In this document: in pieces, positions 25,339-35,618 of the stretch
Numbering within the stretch: the stretch's first letter is position 1
Layout: each line of letters begins with the position of its first letter
Notes under the pieces: model-generated
Seen by the model: the letters and a program-made list of their open reading frames with translations, nothing else
Told to the model about the DNA's origin: nothing
Database searches by the model: none
Position numbers and translations under genes: made by a program
Origin: Propionivibrio dicarboxylicus
GTDB lineage: Bacteria; Pseudomonadota; Gammaproteobacteria; Burkholderiales; Rhodocyclaceae
Length of the DNA: 49,102 nucleotides
NCBI GenBank assembly: GCA_945902805.1
Contig: CAMDMZ010000036.1
Coordinates: 1 to 49,102, forward strand
Direction: 5' to 3'

Positions 25339-25953
25339 ATGGGCGCTACACCTGAAATCGCAGTCATTGACGACCTGATCAACAAGCGCTTGGACGAGCT
25401 TCTGCCGCAAAAGCTTGAGTCGCTGCTGCAAGCACGCGAAGATTCCAAAACTCCATCGATGGCGATCATCGCCACCCGTGGCACCCTGGATTGGGCTTAT
25501 CCGCCCTTCATCCTTGGGTCGACGGCGGCTGCGCTGGGTTGGGATGTCTCGATCTTCTTTACCTTCTACGGTCTCAATTTGCTGAAGAAAGATGTCTCCG
25601 ATCTCAAGGTCAGCCCGTTGGGTAATCCGGGAATGCCGATGAAGATGCCGTTTGGACCGCAATGGTTCAAGGGAATTAACTGGAATATCCCGAACCTGAT
25701 CCAGGCTGGCGTGCCTGGCTTCGAGACAGTCGCTACCGCGTTGATGCAAAAGACGATTGCCAATAATGGCGTCGCTACCATTGAAGAGCTGCGCAGCCTA
25801 AGCCAGGAAGCCGATGTCAAGTTCATTGCCTGCCAGATGACAGTTGAGCTTTTCGGCTTCAGTCACGACGACTTTATCTCGGGCGTCGATTACGCCGGTG
25901 CAGCCACCTTCCTGCCGGTGGCTCAAACCGCTGACGTCGCGCTGTTCATGTAG
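25339..25953 (+). CDS. DsrE/DsrF-like sulfurtransferase family protein (DsrE2 type)
   Basis: The 204-residue product fits the larger DsrE2-like branch of the DsrE superfamily. It has an N-terminal helix (about 1-35), then MAIIATRGTLDWAYPPFILGSTAAALGW and SIFFTFYGLNLL, and a late Cys165 in FIACQMTVELFGF, the usual sulfur-binding position. Such proteins bind persulfide sulfur and exchange it with TusA and rhodanese. The hydrophobic stretch at about 55-80 may associate with the membrane, as proposed for DsrE2. A good ribosome site (GGGAGG, 25328-25333) precedes the ATG. No rhodanese gene is adjacent, unlike the rhd-tusA-dsrE2 order known elsewhere. Confidence 0.88.
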   Translation: MGATPEIAVIDDLINKRLDELLPQKLESLLQAREDSKTPSMAIIATRGTLDWAYPPFILGSTAAALGWDVSIFFTFYGLNLLKKDVSDLKVSPLGNPGMPMKMPFGPQWFKGINWNIPNLIQAGVPGFETVATALMQKTIANNGVATIEELRSLSQEADVKFIACQMTVELFGFSHDDFISGVDYAGAATFLPVAQTADVALFM

Positions 25954-25964
25954 CCTATTTGCAA

Positions 25965-26003
25965 CGCGAGTCGAGACGATTCATTGAATCGTCTCGACTC
26001 GCG
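25965..26003. terminator. 19-bp near-contiguous perfect inverted repeat
   Basis: The arms 25965-25983 and 25985-26003 are perfect reverse complements over 19 bases with one base between them. The result is a very stable hairpin or cruciform just after the DsrE-type stop. Only a short TTT run follows (26006-26008), so it is an atypical terminator. A bidirectional role or a protein-binding site is possible. Confidence 0.6.
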
Positions 26004-26061
26004 CGTTTACTTCAGATTTAATCTGTCGTTATCTGAAACGAAGTATCTCTCGGGGGAAATC

Positions 26062-27501
26062 ATGAAACTGAAGAAGATTGCAGCACTTGTCGCCATCGCC
26101 GCTGGTTCGGCACCGGTATTTGCGACTAATGGTATGAATATGGAAGGTTACGGCCCGGTTGCCACCGGCATGGGCGGCGCTGCCATGGCCTATGACCACG
26201 GCACCGCCGGCATGATCAACAACCCGGCTACGCTTGGCCTTATCCAGTCGGGAACGAGCCGGCTGGATGTGGCTATCGGCGGATTGCACCCGAAGGTCAC
26301 TACCAAAATGAATGGTATGCCGGATGCCGATTCCGGCGGCAAAGAGTATTACATGCCCGCCATCGGTTATGTCCGCAAGGATGGTCCCCTGGCTTGGGGC
26401 GTCGGCATGATGGCCCAAGGGGGTATGGGCACCGAGTATGGCAGTGATAGCTTCATGAGCGGCAATCCTGCTATCCCATCAATGATGGGTGCGATGCACA
26501 TGACAACCGCTGCGGAACGCCAAGGTAATCGTTCCGAATTGGGACTTGGTCGCGTGATGTTTCCAGTCTCTTATGACGTAAGCAATAGCTTTAAGCTTGC
26601 TGGCTCTATCGATTATCTTTGGGGCGGTCTTGATTTGCAGATGGTTATGAGTGGTCAAGAGTTTGGTCGGTTTGCCGGTGGAACATCACCATCCGGGGCC
26701 GTGAGCCCGACCAGCACAATACTCGGTGCGGTTGGTGGTTTCATGCAAATGCCGGGCTTTGACCTGAACTGGGCTCAGTTCGATTTTTCGCAAGGCACCA
26801 ATAAGATGAAGCAGGCCTTGAAGACCGACGGCTGGGCAGGCAATATCGGTTTTCAATGGCAAGCAACTCCGCAACTATCTGTTGGCGGTGTTTATCATGC
26901 AAAAACTCGCCTAAGCGACATGGAGGGTGGCGGCAGTATCAAAATGGGTACTCCGATGGGCGTGATTGGCGTGACTGGTCGGCTCAAGATTGTTGATTTC
27001 CAATGGCCCGAAACTTACGGGATTGGCCTCGCTTATAGGGTCAATGACCAATTGATGATCGCTGCCGATTACAAGCGAATTGGCTGGGCCAAAGTCATGA
27101 AGAATTTCAACATGAGTTTTGTCGCAGATGCGGTTCAGGCAAATCCGATGGCGGGTGGTATGGGCGGCACTACCATGGACGCTACGCTTTATCAGAACTG
27201 GAAAGATCAGGATGTCTTCATGATCGGTGCAGCGTACAAGGTTTCCGCACCGCTGACCATTCGTTTAGGTGTCAATCTTGCCAACAACCCGATTCCGGAC
27301 AATCTGATGAACCCCTTGTTTCCTGCAACGGTCAAGGATCACTACACTGCGGGTATAGGCTATGAGTTGAGCAAGGCATCATCGATGGACTTCGCTTATA
27401 CCTATGCCCCGAAGGTGTCAGTGACCAACGCGAATATGGGCATCACGACCACTCACGCTCAGACGCACAACTGGCAGTTAATGTATAGCCAGCGTTTCTG
27501 A
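26062..27501 (+). CDS. FadL/OmpP1-type outer-membrane transport protein
   Basis: The 479-residue product has a signal peptide (MKLKKIAALVAIAAGSAPVFA) and the family start TNGMNMEGYGPVATGMGG, followed by AYDHGTAGMINNPATLGL. Many amphipathic strands follow, ending MYSQRF with C-terminal Phe, as in outer-membrane beta-barrels. FadL-type channels take up hydrophobic molecules by lateral diffusion. Here the substrate could be a hydrophobic sulfur compound or a hydrocarbon; the sulfur setting is the only hint. The start at 26062 is chosen for the signal peptide and a GGGGGA ribosome site just upstream; the frame extends further left through the inverted repeat. Met is unusually frequent. Confidence 0.9.
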   Translation: MKLKKIAALVAIAAGSAPVFATNGMNMEGYGPVATGMGGAAMAYDHGTAGMINNPATLGLIQSGTSRLDVAIGGLHPKVTTKMNGMPDADSGGKEYYMPAIGYVRKDGPLAWGVGMMAQGGMGTEYGSDSFMSGNPAIPSMMGAMHMTTAAERQGNRSELGLGRVMFPVSYDVSNSFKLAGSIDYLWGGLDLQMVMSGQEFGRFAGGTSPSGAVSPTSTILGAVGGFMQMPGFDLNWAQFDFSQGTNKMKQALKTDGWAGNIGFQWQATPQLSVGGVYHAKTRLSDMEGGGSIKMGTPMGVIGVTGRLKIVDFQWPETYGIGLAYRVNDQLMIAADYKRIGWAKVMKNFNMSFVADAVQANPMAGGMGGTTMDATLYQNWKDQDVFMIGAAYKVSAPLTIRLGVNLANNPIPDNLMNPLFPATVKDHYTAGIGYELSKASSMDFAYTYAPKVSVTNANMGITTTHAQTHNWQLMYSQRF

Positions 27502-27522
27502 TAGTTGGTTTGTTGAAAGTAG

Positions 27523-27547
27523 AAAGGCCGGCTCTGCCGGCCTTTTT
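27523..27547 (+). terminator. Intrinsic terminator after the FadL-type gene
   Basis: A ten-base perfect stem (AAAGGCCGGC with GCCGGCCTTT) around a TCT loop is followed directly by T residues. It cleanly separates the barrel gene from the next gene. Confidence 0.92.
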
Positions 27548-27599
27548 CATATGTGTGTAATGAATATCAGTAAATTCATATATATCTCGGAGGTAACCT

Positions 27600-28496
27600 A
27601 TGTCGAAAATGCTTAAATTAGTGGGTGCGCTGGCTCTGTCGCTGTGTGCGACGATGGCATCTGCCCAGGCACTGAAACCTTTTGTGCTCGGATTCAAAGG
27701 TGCGGGCGATCTCGCGCAGAAGGTTGCAGAGACCAAGACGGCGCTGACCGGGGCCGGTTTCACGGTTGTTGGCACCTACAGCCCTTATCCCAATACCACC
27801 ATTCTTATCGCAACAAGCGATGAGCTGAAGGGTACGGCGGCGAAATCGGAACATGGTGGTTTTGGTGCGGCGCAGCGTATTTCCGTCGTCAAGAACAAGG
27901 ACGAACTGCAAGTCGCCTATACCAACCCGCCCTATTGGGCGAATATCTATCGCATGTCTGGCGATCTGAAGGGAACGGCGGACAAGCTTCAGGCTGCACT
28001 CGGCAAAGTCGAGGACTTCGGTGCCAAGGGTTTGACTGCCGCTGAATTACGCAAATATCACTACAAGATGATGATGCCTTACTTTGACGAACCGGACGAA
28101 CTGGTGCGGCACAGCAGCCATGAAGAGGCGATCAAGCAGGTCGAAGCGGGTCTTGCCGCTGGTAAGCAGGGCGTGACCAAAGTGTACCGCATCGATATCC
28201 CCGGCAAGAAGGAAGTCGTGTTTGGCGTCGCCATGAAGGGCGCCGATAAAGACAAGTTTATCGATGACAAATACATCATGAGCCAGATCGACTTCAAGGA
28301 TCCGAAATCCGCAGCACACCTGCCCTATGAAATCCTTGTCAGTGACGCCAAGGTGTTTGCGCAGTCCGCCCGCTTCCGCATTGCCGCCAGCTTCCCGGAT
28401 TTGTCGATGATGGGCGAAAACAGCTTTATGAAGATCATGGAGTCGCCAGACGCCATGAAAAAGGCGCTGGCCTATACCGCTGGCGACAAAGACTAA
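27600..28496 (+). CDS. Periplasmic protein of unknown function in the sulfur cluster
   Basis: The 298-residue product has a signal peptide (about 1-23, ending ASAQA), then a soluble, lysine-rich domain with no cysteines in the mature part. Segments such as [23 protein letters not shown] hint at a small alpha/beta repeat of the DUF302 kind, but I cannot confirm this. A distinctive Met/Tyr stretch ([16 protein letters not shown]) might bind a metal. It has its own ribosome site (GGAGG) and follows a terminator, so it is transcribed separately. It ends convergent with valS, the two stop codons overlapping. Confidence 0.8.
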   Translation: MSKMLKLVGALALSLCATMASAQALKPFVLGFKGAGDLAQKVAETKTALTGAGFTVVGTYSPYPNTTILIATSDELKGTAAKSEHGGFGAAQRISVVKNKDELQVAYTNPPYWANIYRMSGDLKGTADKLQAALGKVEDFGAKGLTAAELRKYHYKMMMPYFDEPDELVRHSSHEEAIKQVEAGLAAGKQGVTKVYRIDIPGKKEVVFGVAMKGADKDKFIDDKYIMSQIDFKDPKSAAHLPYEILVSDAKVFAQSARFRIAASFPDLSMMGENSFMKIMESPDAMKKALAYTAGDKD

Positions 28497-31321
28497 CCGA
28501 GTCGGATCAATTGGCTGGCGAGTTTCTCGCGCAGGGTGTTGAAGCCCGCCAGCCGCTCTCGTTCTTGTTCTACCACCGCCGCCGGCGCCCGCGCCACGAA
28601 GCTCTCGGTCGATAGTTTCTTCTCGGCCTTGGCGATCTCATTCTCGATGTTCGCCAGTTCCTTGCCCAGGCGCAGTTTTTCCGCCGCCAGGTCGATTTCA
28701 ATCTTCAGCATAAGACGGAATTCACCAACGATTTGCACCGGGGCTTCGGAATCTGGAAGCGCTTCGGCAATCGTGACTTCCGACAGTTTGCCAAGGGCGG
28801 CGAGGTAGGGCGCGTAGTCTTTCAATGCCGCGCCACCGCTGCCAATCAATGGCACCCTCAGCGCCGGAGAAAGATTCATCTCGCCGCGCAGGCTGCGACA
28901 CGCGGTCACCAACTCTTTCAAAGTCGCCACCCAGGCTTCGGCCTCGACATTGATGGCATCTACGTTGGGCTGCGGATAGGTCTGTAGCATCAGCGACGCC
29001 GTCTCGCCAGCACCGACTTTTTCATTGAGCTTGCCGGCGATCGGGGCCACCGTTTGCCAAAGCTCTTCGGTGATGAATGGGATTAGCGGATGAGCAATCC
29101 GCAAGATCGTTTCCAGCACCCGAATCAGCGTGCGTCGGGTACCGCGCTGCTGCGCTTCGGAGCCTTGCTGCATCTGCACCTTGGCCAGTTCCACATACCA
29201 GTCGCAGTATTCATCCCAGACGAACTCGTAGATCGCTTTGGCCAGTAAGTCAAAACGGTAGTCGGCGAAGTGCTTGCTGACGTCGCCTTCGAGCTTTTGC
29301 AGCAGACTGATGATCCAACGGTCGGCAGGTGACAGTTCGATATCGCCCACGCCGCCGCAGGCGCCCGGCGTTTCGATGCCGCAATCCTTACCCTCGCAGT
29401 TCATCAGAACGAAGCGTGTGGCGTTCCATAGCTTGTTACAGAAGTTGCGATAGCCTTCGCAACGTTGCATATCGAACTTGATATCGCGCCCCGGGCTGGC
29501 CAGGCTCAGGAAGGTAAAGCGCAGGGCATCCGTGCCGACGCCGGAAATCCCGTTCGGGTACTCCTTGCGGGTGCGCTTCTCGATTTGCTCGGCCTGCTTC
29601 GGGTTCATCAGGCCCGTGGTACGTTTCTTCACCAAGTCATCAAGCGTGATGCCGTCGATCAGGTCGATCGGGTCGAGCACATTGCCTTTCGACTTGCTCA
29701 TCTTCTGGCCTTCCGCATCGCGGATCAGGCCGTGCACATAGACATCCTTGAACGGAATCTTGCCGGTGATGTGCTTGGTCATCATCACCATCCGCGCCAC
29801 CCAGAAAAAGATGATGTCGAATCCAGTGACTAATACGGTCGACGGCAGGTAGAGATCGAGAGCAGCATTCGATTGCGCCGGCCATTCAGGTGTCCAATCG
29901 AGTGTCGAGAAGGGCCACAGGGCTGAGGAATACCAGGTGTCAAGTACGTCGGCATCGCGCTCTAGTCCGCCGGTATAGCCATCGCTTTTTGCCTGGGCAT
30001 AGGCTTCGGCTTCGTCGTGGGCGACGTAGACGCGACCGTCGTCGCTGTACCACGCGGGAATCTGGTGGCCCCACCAGAGCTGGCGCGAGATGCACCAGTC
30101 CTGGATGTTGTTGAGCCACTGATTGTAGGTATTCACCCAGTTTTCGGGCACGAACTTGATCTCGCCCGAGGCGACACATTCCAGCGCTTTGCCGGCGATG
30201 CTGGTGCCATCGGCACCCGGTTTGCTCATGGCGACGAACCACTGGTCGGTGAGCATCGGCTCAATGGCTACACCGGTGCGATCGCCTCGTGGCACCATCA
30301 GCTTGTGTGGCTTGATCGAGACCAGCAGCCCGGCCGCGTCGAGATCGGCGACGATGGCCTTGCGGGCATCGTAGCGATCCAGGCCGCGATACTTCTCCGG
30401 GCCGTGTTCGTTGATGCGGGCGTCGAGCGTCAGGATCGAGATTGGCGCGAGGCCATGGCGATGGCCGATCTGCCAGTCGTTGAAGTCGTGCGCCGGCGTG
30501 ATCTTGACGCAGCCGGTGCCGAATTCCTTGTCCACATAATGGTCGGCGATAACTGGAATGGTGCGGTCGCAAAGTGGCAATTGGACATGCTTGCCGATCA
30601 GGTGAGCATAGCGTTCGTCATCGGGATTGACCGCGACCGCAACGTCGCCAAGCAGCGTTTCCGGGCGTGTCGTGGCGACGGTCAGGGCGCCTTTACCGCA
30701 GGCAAATGGGTAGCTGATCTCCCACATGAAGCCATCTTCCTCCTCGCTGACGACCTCGAGATCGGACACGGCCGTGAGGAGCTTCGGGTCCCAGTTGACG
30801 AGGCGCTTGCCGCGATAGATCAGGCCTTCCTTGTGGAGGCGGACGAAGGTTTCCGTAACGATCTTCGATAGCCCGGCATCCATCGTGAAACGCTCGCGCG
30901 TCCAGTCGGGCGACGTGCCGAGGCGGCGCATCTGCTTGGTGATGGTGTTACCCGAATATTCCTTCCACTCCCAGACTTTTTCGAGGAATTTCTCGCGGCC
31001 GAGGTCGTGGCGCGAGATGCCCTGGGCGTCGAGCTGACGTTCAACCACGATTTGAGTCGCAATGCCGGCATGATCGGTGCCCGGTTGCCACAGCGTATTG
31101 GCGCCGCGCATGCGGTGGTAGCGCGTGAGCGCATCCATGATCGCCTGGTTGAAGCCGTGGCCCATGTGCAGCGTGCCGGTGACATTGGGCGGCGGTAGCA
31201 GGATGCAGAAATTGTCGGTCTTGGTGGTATCGAGTCCGGCGGCGAAAAAGTTGCTCGATTCCCAGATCGGGTACCAGCGTTTCTCAATTTCAGAGGGTTC
31301 GAAGCTCTTGGCGAGTTCCAT
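28493..31321 (-). CDS. valS: Valine--tRNA ligase
   Basis: This charges tRNA-Val with valine and edits threonine. The 942-residue class I synthetase has the HIGH box as HMGH (52-55) in [16 protein letters not shown] and the KMSKS box at 540-544. It has the editing domain between (about 210-350, with [10 protein letters not shown] and [15 protein letters not shown]), an anticodon-binding domain and a C-terminal coiled coil (about 875-942) typical of ValRS. The length matches the family. A dispersed-repeat copy is read as KVGAGETA in the loop after the anticodon-binding region, where other ValRS proteins vary. The gene is divergent from pcnB. Confidence 0.98.
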   Translation of the reverse strand: MELAKSFEPSEIEKRWYPIWESSNFFAAGLDTTKTDNFCILLPPPNVTGTLHMGHGFNQAIMDALTRYHRMRGANTLWQPGTDHAGIATQIVVERQLDAQGISRHDLGREKFLEKVWEWKEYSGNTITKQMRRLGTSPDWTRERFTMDAGLSKIVTETFVRLHKEGLIYRGKRLVNWDPKLLTAVSDLEVVSEEEDGFMWEISYPFACGKGALTVATTRPETLLGDVAVAVNPDDERYAHLIGKHVQLPLCDRTIPVIADHYVDKEFGTGCVKITPAHDFNDWQIGHRHGLAPISILTLDARINEHGPEKYRGLDRYDARKAIVADLDAAGLLVSIKPHKLMVPRGDRTGVAIEPMLTDQWFVAMSKPGADGTSIAGKALECVASGEIKFVPENWVNTYNQWLNNIQDWCISRQLWWGHQIPAWYSDDGRVYVAHDEAEAYAQAKSDGYTGGLERDADVLDTWYSSALWPFSTLDWTPEWPAQSNAALDLYLPSTVLVTGFDIIFFWVARMVMMTKHITGKIPFKDVYVHGLIRDAEGQKMSKSKGNVLDPIDLIDGITLDDLVKKRTTGLMNPKQAEQIEKRTRKEYPNGISGVGTDALRFTFLSLASPGRDIKFDMQRCEGYRNFCNKLWNATRFVLMNCEGKDCGIETPGACGGVGDIELSPADRWIISLLQKLEGDVSKHFADYRFDLLAKAIYEFVWDEYCDWYVELAKVQMQQGSEAQQRGTRRTLIRVLETILRIAHPLIPFITEELWQTVAPIAGKLNEKVGAGETASLMLQTYPQPNVDAINVEAEAWVATLKELVTACRSLRGEMNLSPALRVPLIGSGGAALKDYAPYLAALGKLSEVTIAEALPDSEAPVQIVGEFRLMLKIEIDLAAEKLRLGKELANIENEIAKAEKKLSTESFVARAPAAVVEQERERLAGFNTLREKLASQLIRLG
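28998..29021 (+). repeat. Dispersed 24-bp repeat, copy 5
   Basis: 23 of 24 positions match. It is antisense within valS, and the gene reads KVGAGETA here, in a surface loop between the anticodon-binding helices and the linker to the coiled coil. Confidence 0.85.
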
Positions 31322-31473
31322 GATGCGTCCGTGAATGGCAAGGAGGCGGCGAACGCCGCGAAGGCCGCGATTTTAGCGCGTGGCGCTGCCTTTGCTGCCA
31401 TGTTTCCGCTATGATTGGCGCCTCTTTCGGCCCCATCCCTGGCTTCCCAAGTGGTTACCTTCCTCTTTTTCGC

Positions 31474-32826
31474 ATGATCCGCAAGCTGTTTAGCCGCGTC
31501 TTTAAACGTGGCAGTGCGGCTCCTGCCGCTACCTCTTCCCTGGCCACGATTGCTGTTGCTCAACATGGCATTCACCGCGAGCATGTATCGTCGGCCGCGC
31601 GCCGCACCTGTGAGGCCTTGCAGAAGGCCGGGCACAAGGCCTATGTCGTTGGCGGTGCCGTGCGCGATTTGATCGCTGGCATCGTACCGAAGGATTACGA
31701 CATCGCCACCGATGCCACGCCGGATCAGGTGCGCGCCGTGTTTCGCCGCTCGCGCATCATCGGCCGTCGCTTCCAGATCGTGCATGTGATGTTCGGTGCC
31801 GAAACGCTTGAAGTATCGACCTTCCGCGCGGCGCATGACGTGGATACGGTCAAGGACGAGCATGGCCGGGTGCTGCGCGACAATGTCTGGGGCAATATGG
31901 CCGAAGACGCGGCGCGGCGCGATTTCACCGTCAATGCGCTGTATTACGATCCGGCGACGGAAATCGTGCATGACTACCATCACGGCGTGGCTGACCTGCA
32001 GCAGAAAACCCTGCGCATGATCGGAGAACCGCGCACCCGCTATCGTGAAGATCCGGTGCGCATGTTGCGGGCCGTGCGTTTGGCGGCCAAGCTCGGGCTG
32101 ACCCTTGACCCAGCCGTGAGTGCGCCGATCCGCGAGATGGCCGAGTTGATGGAGAACGTGCCGGCCGCCCGCCTGTTTGACGAGATGCTCAAGCTCTTGT
32201 TCTCCGGCCATGCGGTCAATGCCGTGCATCGCCTGCGTGAGGCCGGTCTGCATCATGGTTTGCTGCCGCTGCTCGATGTGATTCTCGAGCAACCGTTGGG
32301 CGAGAAGTTTGTCCTGCTGGCGCTGGAATCGACCGACGAGCGCGTGCGCGCCGGCAAAACGCTTTCACCGGGCTACCTCTTCGCCACGTTGCTGTGGCAT
32401 GAAGTGCTGGCCAACTGGGAGGCACGCAAGGCACGCGGTGAGATTTCGATGCCGGCTCTCTATGAGGCGATGGATGAAGTGCTCGACATCCAGGCCGAGA
32501 AGCTGGCCATCACGCGCCGGGTCGCCGGTGATATCAAGGATATCTGGGCCTTACAGCCGCGTTTCGAGAAGCGCGCGGGTAAGACACCCTATCGCCTGAT
32601 CGAACAACCCCGTTTCCGCGCCGGTTACGATTTCCTTGCCCTGCGCGCCGAGAGTGGCGAGATCGAAACCGAGGTGGCCGACTGGTGGCGTGACTTCCAG
32701 AACGCCGACGGACCAGGCCGCGAAGCGTTGTTGATTCCGGATAGCGGTCCCAAAAAACGCCGTCGCCGCGTTCGCAGCAAGAAGCCGGGCGAGACGGTCC
32801 AGATCGCAGAAATCACTGCCGACTAA
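31474..32826 (+). CDS. pcnB: Poly(A) polymerase PcnB
   Basis: This adds 3' poly(A) tails that promote RNA decay. The 450-residue product has the nucleotidyltransferase motif GGAVRDLIAG followed by DYDIATDATP, the RRDFTVNALYYD segment and the RNA-binding helices with RYREDPVRMLRAVRLAAKLG, all typical of class II polymerases of the PcnB type. The extra Lys/Arg-rich C-terminus (KKRRRRVRSKKPGE) distinguishes PcnB from CCA-adding enzymes. The start at 31474 (MIRKLFSRVFKRG) is chosen over an upstream in-frame ATG because it resembles PcnB N-termini. folK follows after two bases. Confidence 0.95.
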   Translation: MIRKLFSRVFKRGSAAPAATSSLATIAVAQHGIHREHVSSAARRTCEALQKAGHKAYVVGGAVRDLIAGIVPKDYDIATDATPDQVRAVFRRSRIIGRRFQIVHVMFGAETLEVSTFRAAHDVDTVKDEHGRVLRDNVWGNMAEDAARRDFTVNALYYDPATEIVHDYHHGVADLQQKTLRMIGEPRTRYREDPVRMLRAVRLAAKLGLTLDPAVSAPIREMAELMENVPAARLFDEMLKLLFSGHAVNAVHRLREAGLHHGLLPLLDVILEQPLGEKFVLLALESTDERVRAGKTLSPGYLFATLLWHEVLANWEARKARGEISMPALYEAMDEVLDIQAEKLAITRRVAGDIKDIWALQPRFEKRAGKTPYRLIEQPRFRAGYDFLALRAESGEIETEVADWWRDFQNADGPGREALLIPDSGPKKRRRRVRSKKPGETVQIAEITAD

Positions 32827-32828
32827 AC

Positions 32829-33344
32829 ATGCGCGTGCGGTGTTTTGTTGCGCTGGGCGCTAATCTGGGCGACCCGGTAGCAACGGTCAAGGCGGCGCTT
32901 GATGCGCTGGCATCCGTACCGGATGCCAAGCTGATCGGTGCCTCGTCGCTATACCGCACCGCGCCCGTCGGCTTGAAGCATCAGCCCGATTTCATCAATG
33001 CCGTAGCGGCCCTGGATGTCGATTCCGCCGTCCTGCCAGCACCGACTTTTCTGAGTCGATTGTTTGCCATCGAAGCGCACTTCGGCCGCCAACGCAGCGT
33101 GCCGAACGCACCGCGCACATTGGATCTGGATTTGTTGTTGTATGGCGACATGGTCAGCGACGAAGCGTCATGTGTATTGCCGCATCCACGCATGCATCAG
33201 CGCGCTTTTGTGCTCGCGCCGCTGGCCGAACTCGCCCCTGAGCTGATAATTGCCGGTCAGGGAGTGGTACGAGAACTGCTCATCACCTGCGCTGACCAGG
33301 CGATTCAGCGAATCGACGGCAGCTTGGATCGTTTTATCGGCTAA
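32829..33344 (+). CDS. folK: HPPK, 6-hydroxymethyl-dihydropterin pyrophosphokinase
   Basis: This transfers pyrophosphate from ATP to 6-hydroxymethyl-7,8-dihydropterin in folate synthesis. The 171-residue product has ALGANLGDP at the N-terminus, the substrate-contact segment YRTAPVG, and the signature RTLDLDLLLYGD followed by LPHPRMHQRAFVLAPLAEL. A dispersed-repeat copy encodes SAVLPAPTFL where relatives have a short LSPEALL-type helix start, so the enzyme tolerates a local change there. It is almost joined to pcnB and is followed by the pan genes, a common betaproteobacterial order. Confidence 0.96.
   Translation: MRVRCFVALGANLGDPVATVKAALDALASVPDAKLIGASSLYRTAPVGLKHQPDFINAVAALDVDSAVLPAPTFLSRLFAIEAHFGRQRSVPNAPRTLDLDLLLYGDMVSDEASCVLPHPRMHQRAFVLAPLAELAPELIIAGQGVVRELLITCADQAIQRIDGSLDRFIG
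33027..33050 (+). repeat. Dispersed 24-bp repeat, copy 6
   Basis: 23 of 24 positions match. It lies in sense orientation inside folK and is read AVLPAPTF. Confidence 0.85.
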
Positions 33345-33408
33345 GGGCCTATCCCGCCGCCGCTTTGTGTATCCTTGGCGCCGTTTATTTCGTCCATCGT
33401 GACACCTC

Positions 33409-34224
33409 ATGACCTACTTAGCCTCCAACAAACCCATCACGCTGATTGAGCTGGCGCGCATGAAGCGCGACGGTGAAAAGATCGCCATGCTGACTGGTTA
33501 TGACGCGAGCTTCGCTGCACTGGAAGACCGCTGTGGCGTCGATGTGATTCTGGTCGGCGATTCGCTGGGCAACGTGTTGCAGGGCAAGACCTCGACGCTG
33601 CCGGTGACCATCGAGCACATGATCTATCACACCGAATGTGTTGGCCATAGTGCGCAACGGCCGATGGTGGTGGCCGATATGTCCTTCGGCAGCTATCACG
33701 AGTCGAAAGAACAGGCGATGCGCAATGCCGTGCGCCTGATGGCGGCCGGTGCCGAGATGGTCAAGCTCGAAGGCGGGGCGGTGATGGCCGAGACGGTACA
33801 TTTCCTGGTCGAGCGTGGCGTGCCGGTCTGCGCGCATATTGGCTTGACGCCGCAATCGGTGCACGCACTCAGCGGCTATCGCGTCCAGGGCCGTGGCGAA
33901 GAAGGTGCCGCGCGCATGAAGGCCGACGCTCATGCGCTGGAGCAGGCGGGTGCCTCGATGATGGTCCTGGAAATGGTGCCGGCTGATCTGGCGGGCGAAA
34001 TTACGCGCGAACTCACTGTCTGCGCCACGATCGGTATCGGTGCCGGCAAGGAATGCGATGGGCAGGTGTTGGTGCTGCATGACATGCTCGGGATTTATCC
34101 GGGCAAAAAGGGGCGCTTCGTCAAGGACTTCATGGTCGAGGCACAGAGTATTGAAGGTGCTGTCATGGCCTATGTCACCGCCGTCAAGGATGGTTCTTTC
34201 CCTGGCCCCGAACACTGCTACTGA
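33409..34224 (+). CDS. panB: 3-methyl-2-oxobutanoate hydroxymethyltransferase
   Basis: First committed step of pantothenate synthesis: a hydroxymethyl group from methylene-tetrahydrofolate is added to 2-oxoisovalerate, giving ketopantoate. The 271-residue product has the TIM-barrel family stretches [41 protein letters not shown] and VLVLHDMLG. The metal-binding Asp residues of the GDS and related segments are present. panC follows ten bases downstream, so the genes share a transcript. Confidence 0.98.
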   Translation: MTYLASNKPITLIELARMKRDGEKIAMLTGYDASFAALEDRCGVDVILVGDSLGNVLQGKTSTLPVTIEHMIYHTECVGHSAQRPMVVADMSFGSYHESKEQAMRNAVRLMAAGAEMVKLEGGAVMAETVHFLVERGVPVCAHIGLTPQSVHALSGYRVQGRGEEGAARMKADAHALEQAGASMMVLEMVPADLAGEITRELTVCATIGIGAGKECDGQVLVLHDMLGIYPGKKGRFVKDFMVEAQSIEGAVMAYVTAVKDGSFPGPEHCY

Positions 34225-34234
34225 GCTTTCTTAG

Positions 34235-35062
34235 ATGCAAATACATGACACGATTTCCGGTGTTCGCACCGCGCTGAAAGCGGCCGGGCGGGTTGTCTTT
34301 GTGCCCACCATGGGCAATCTGCATGAGGGCCACATTGCCCTGATGCGTCAGGCGCGCCAGCATGGCGATTGCGTGGTCGCCTCGATCTTCGTCAATCGCT
34401 TGCAGTTCCGTCCGGGTGAGGATTTCGAGAAGTATCCACGCACCATGCTCGCGGACTGTGACAAGCTGCGCGAAGCGGGTGTCGATCACCTGTTTGCCCC
34501 GGACGAAACCGAGCTTTATCCGGCACCCCAACGCTACGTGGTCGAACCCCCTGCCGAACATGCCAATATTCTTGAAGGTGAGTTTCGCCCTGGCCATTTT
34601 CGGGGCGTGGCGACAGTGGTGATGAAGTTGTTTGGCATCGTTTCGCCGCAGGCCGCGCTGTTCGGCAAGAAGGATTTTCAGCAATTCATGGTGCTATCGA
34701 GCATGGTTCGTGAATTCGGTTTGCCGATCGACGTTATTCCCGGCCCGACGGTGCGCGCTGCGGATGGTTTGGCGCTTTCCTCGCGCAATGGCTTTCTTTC
34801 GGCCGCCGAGCGGGCCGAAGCGCCGCGACTGTATCGGGTTCTGGCGAAAGTGATCGAGCAGGTACGCGCAGGCGCCACCGATTTCGCCCGCCTTGAACAC
34901 GAGGCGATGGACGAGTTGCGTGCGCACCACTGGGCACCCGACTATATTGCCTTGCGAAAACAGATTGATCTACAATCGCCGTCGGCTCACGATACCGGAT
35001 TGGTGGTGTTGGCGGCGGCGCGTTTGGGAAGCACGCGCCTCATCGACAATCTGGAAGTTTAG
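34235..35062 (+). CDS. panC: Pantothenate synthetase
   Basis: This joins pantoate and beta-alanine with ATP, through a pantoyl-adenylate, to make pantothenate. The 275-residue product has the [10 protein letters not shown] nucleotide-binding motif, FVNRLQF, the GKKDFQQ segment and the LSSRNGFLS stretch that corresponds to the KMSKS-like loop. Relatives usually have PTMGALHEGH and FVNPLQF; the Ala-to-Asn and Pro-to-Arg differences are noted but are not at catalytic His positions. panB precedes and panD follows after a gap of about 120 bases. Confidence 0.97.
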   Translation: MQIHDTISGVRTALKAAGRVVFVPTMGNLHEGHIALMRQARQHGDCVVASIFVNRLQFRPGEDFEKYPRTMLADCDKLREAGVDHLFAPDETELYPAPQRYVVEPPAEHANILEGEFRPGHFRGVATVVMKLFGIVSPQAALFGKKDFQQFMVLSSMVREFGLPIDVIPGPTVRAADGLALSSRNGFLSAAERAEAPRLYRVLAKVIEQVRAGATDFARLEHEAMDELRAHHWAPDYIALRKQIDLQSPSAHDTGLVVLAAARLGSTRLIDNLEV

Positions 35063-35184
35063 GTTACGGCGATGCGCTCATGCCGGCGGTAACCAGCAGC
35101 CGAAAGTCATAAGCCAGCCCAAATCGCGGAAACACGTTTGCTGTTTCCACTCCCTTGCCGCCTTTGCATGAGAAAGGTTCGACA

Positions 35185-35568
35185 ATGCAACGCATTATGT
35201 TGAAATCCAAGCTGCACCGCGTTACCGTGACCCAGGCCGAACTGCACTACGAAGGTTCCTGCGCCATCGACGACGAATTGCTCGACGCTGCCGATATCAA
35301 GGAATACCAGCAGATCGACATCTACAACGTCAATAACGGTGAGCGTTTTTCCACCTACGCTATTCGTGCTGAACGCGGCACGGGCACCATTTCGGTGAAT
35401 GGCGCGGCGGCGCGACTCGCGGCTCCAGGCGATCTGCTGATCATTGCCTCTTACGTGTCCATGAACGAGCTCGAGCTATCCAAGTTCGAGCCCGATCTGG
35501 TTTATGTGGATGCGAAGAACCGCATCACTCACCATAGTCGCCGTATTCCTGTACAGGCCGTCGCCTGA
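35185..35568 (+). CDS. panD: Aspartate 1-decarboxylase
   Basis: This makes beta-alanine from aspartate using a pyruvoyl group formed by self-cleavage. The 127-residue product has the cleavage site Gly24-Ser25 in YEGSC, a key Tyr/Lys environment ([12 protein letters not shown]) and the [10 protein letters not shown] and [12 protein letters not shown] segments. The start is the ATG at 35185; an in-frame TTG 30 bases upstream is rejected because the family begins at MLKSKLH-like sequence. The next gene begins within or just after the panD stop. Confidence 0.97.
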   Translation: MQRIMLKSKLHRVTVTQAELHYEGSCAIDDELLDAADIKEYQQIDIYNVNNGERFSTYAIRAERGTGTISVNGAAARLAAPGDLLIIASYVSMNELELSKFEPDLVYVDAKNRITHHSRRIPVQAVA

Positions 35569-35618
35569 GCACCCTGCGCTGGACTGATCTACCCAACGCG
35601 CCAGCGCCGGGAACGGCG

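Noticed and set aside
23831-25749. Long leftward frames opposite soeC, tusA and the DsrE-like gene
   Set aside because: The sense genes have clear family motifs and ribosome sites; the antisense frames have neither.
30820-32292. A 490-codon leftward frame across the start of valS and pcnB
   Set aside because: It overlaps two well-identified genes in other frames and spans their divergent promoter region; the product has no family features.
35155-35185. Earlier TTG start for panD
   Set aside because: The family start and the Gly24-Ser25 cleavage numbering fit the ATG at 35185 exactly.
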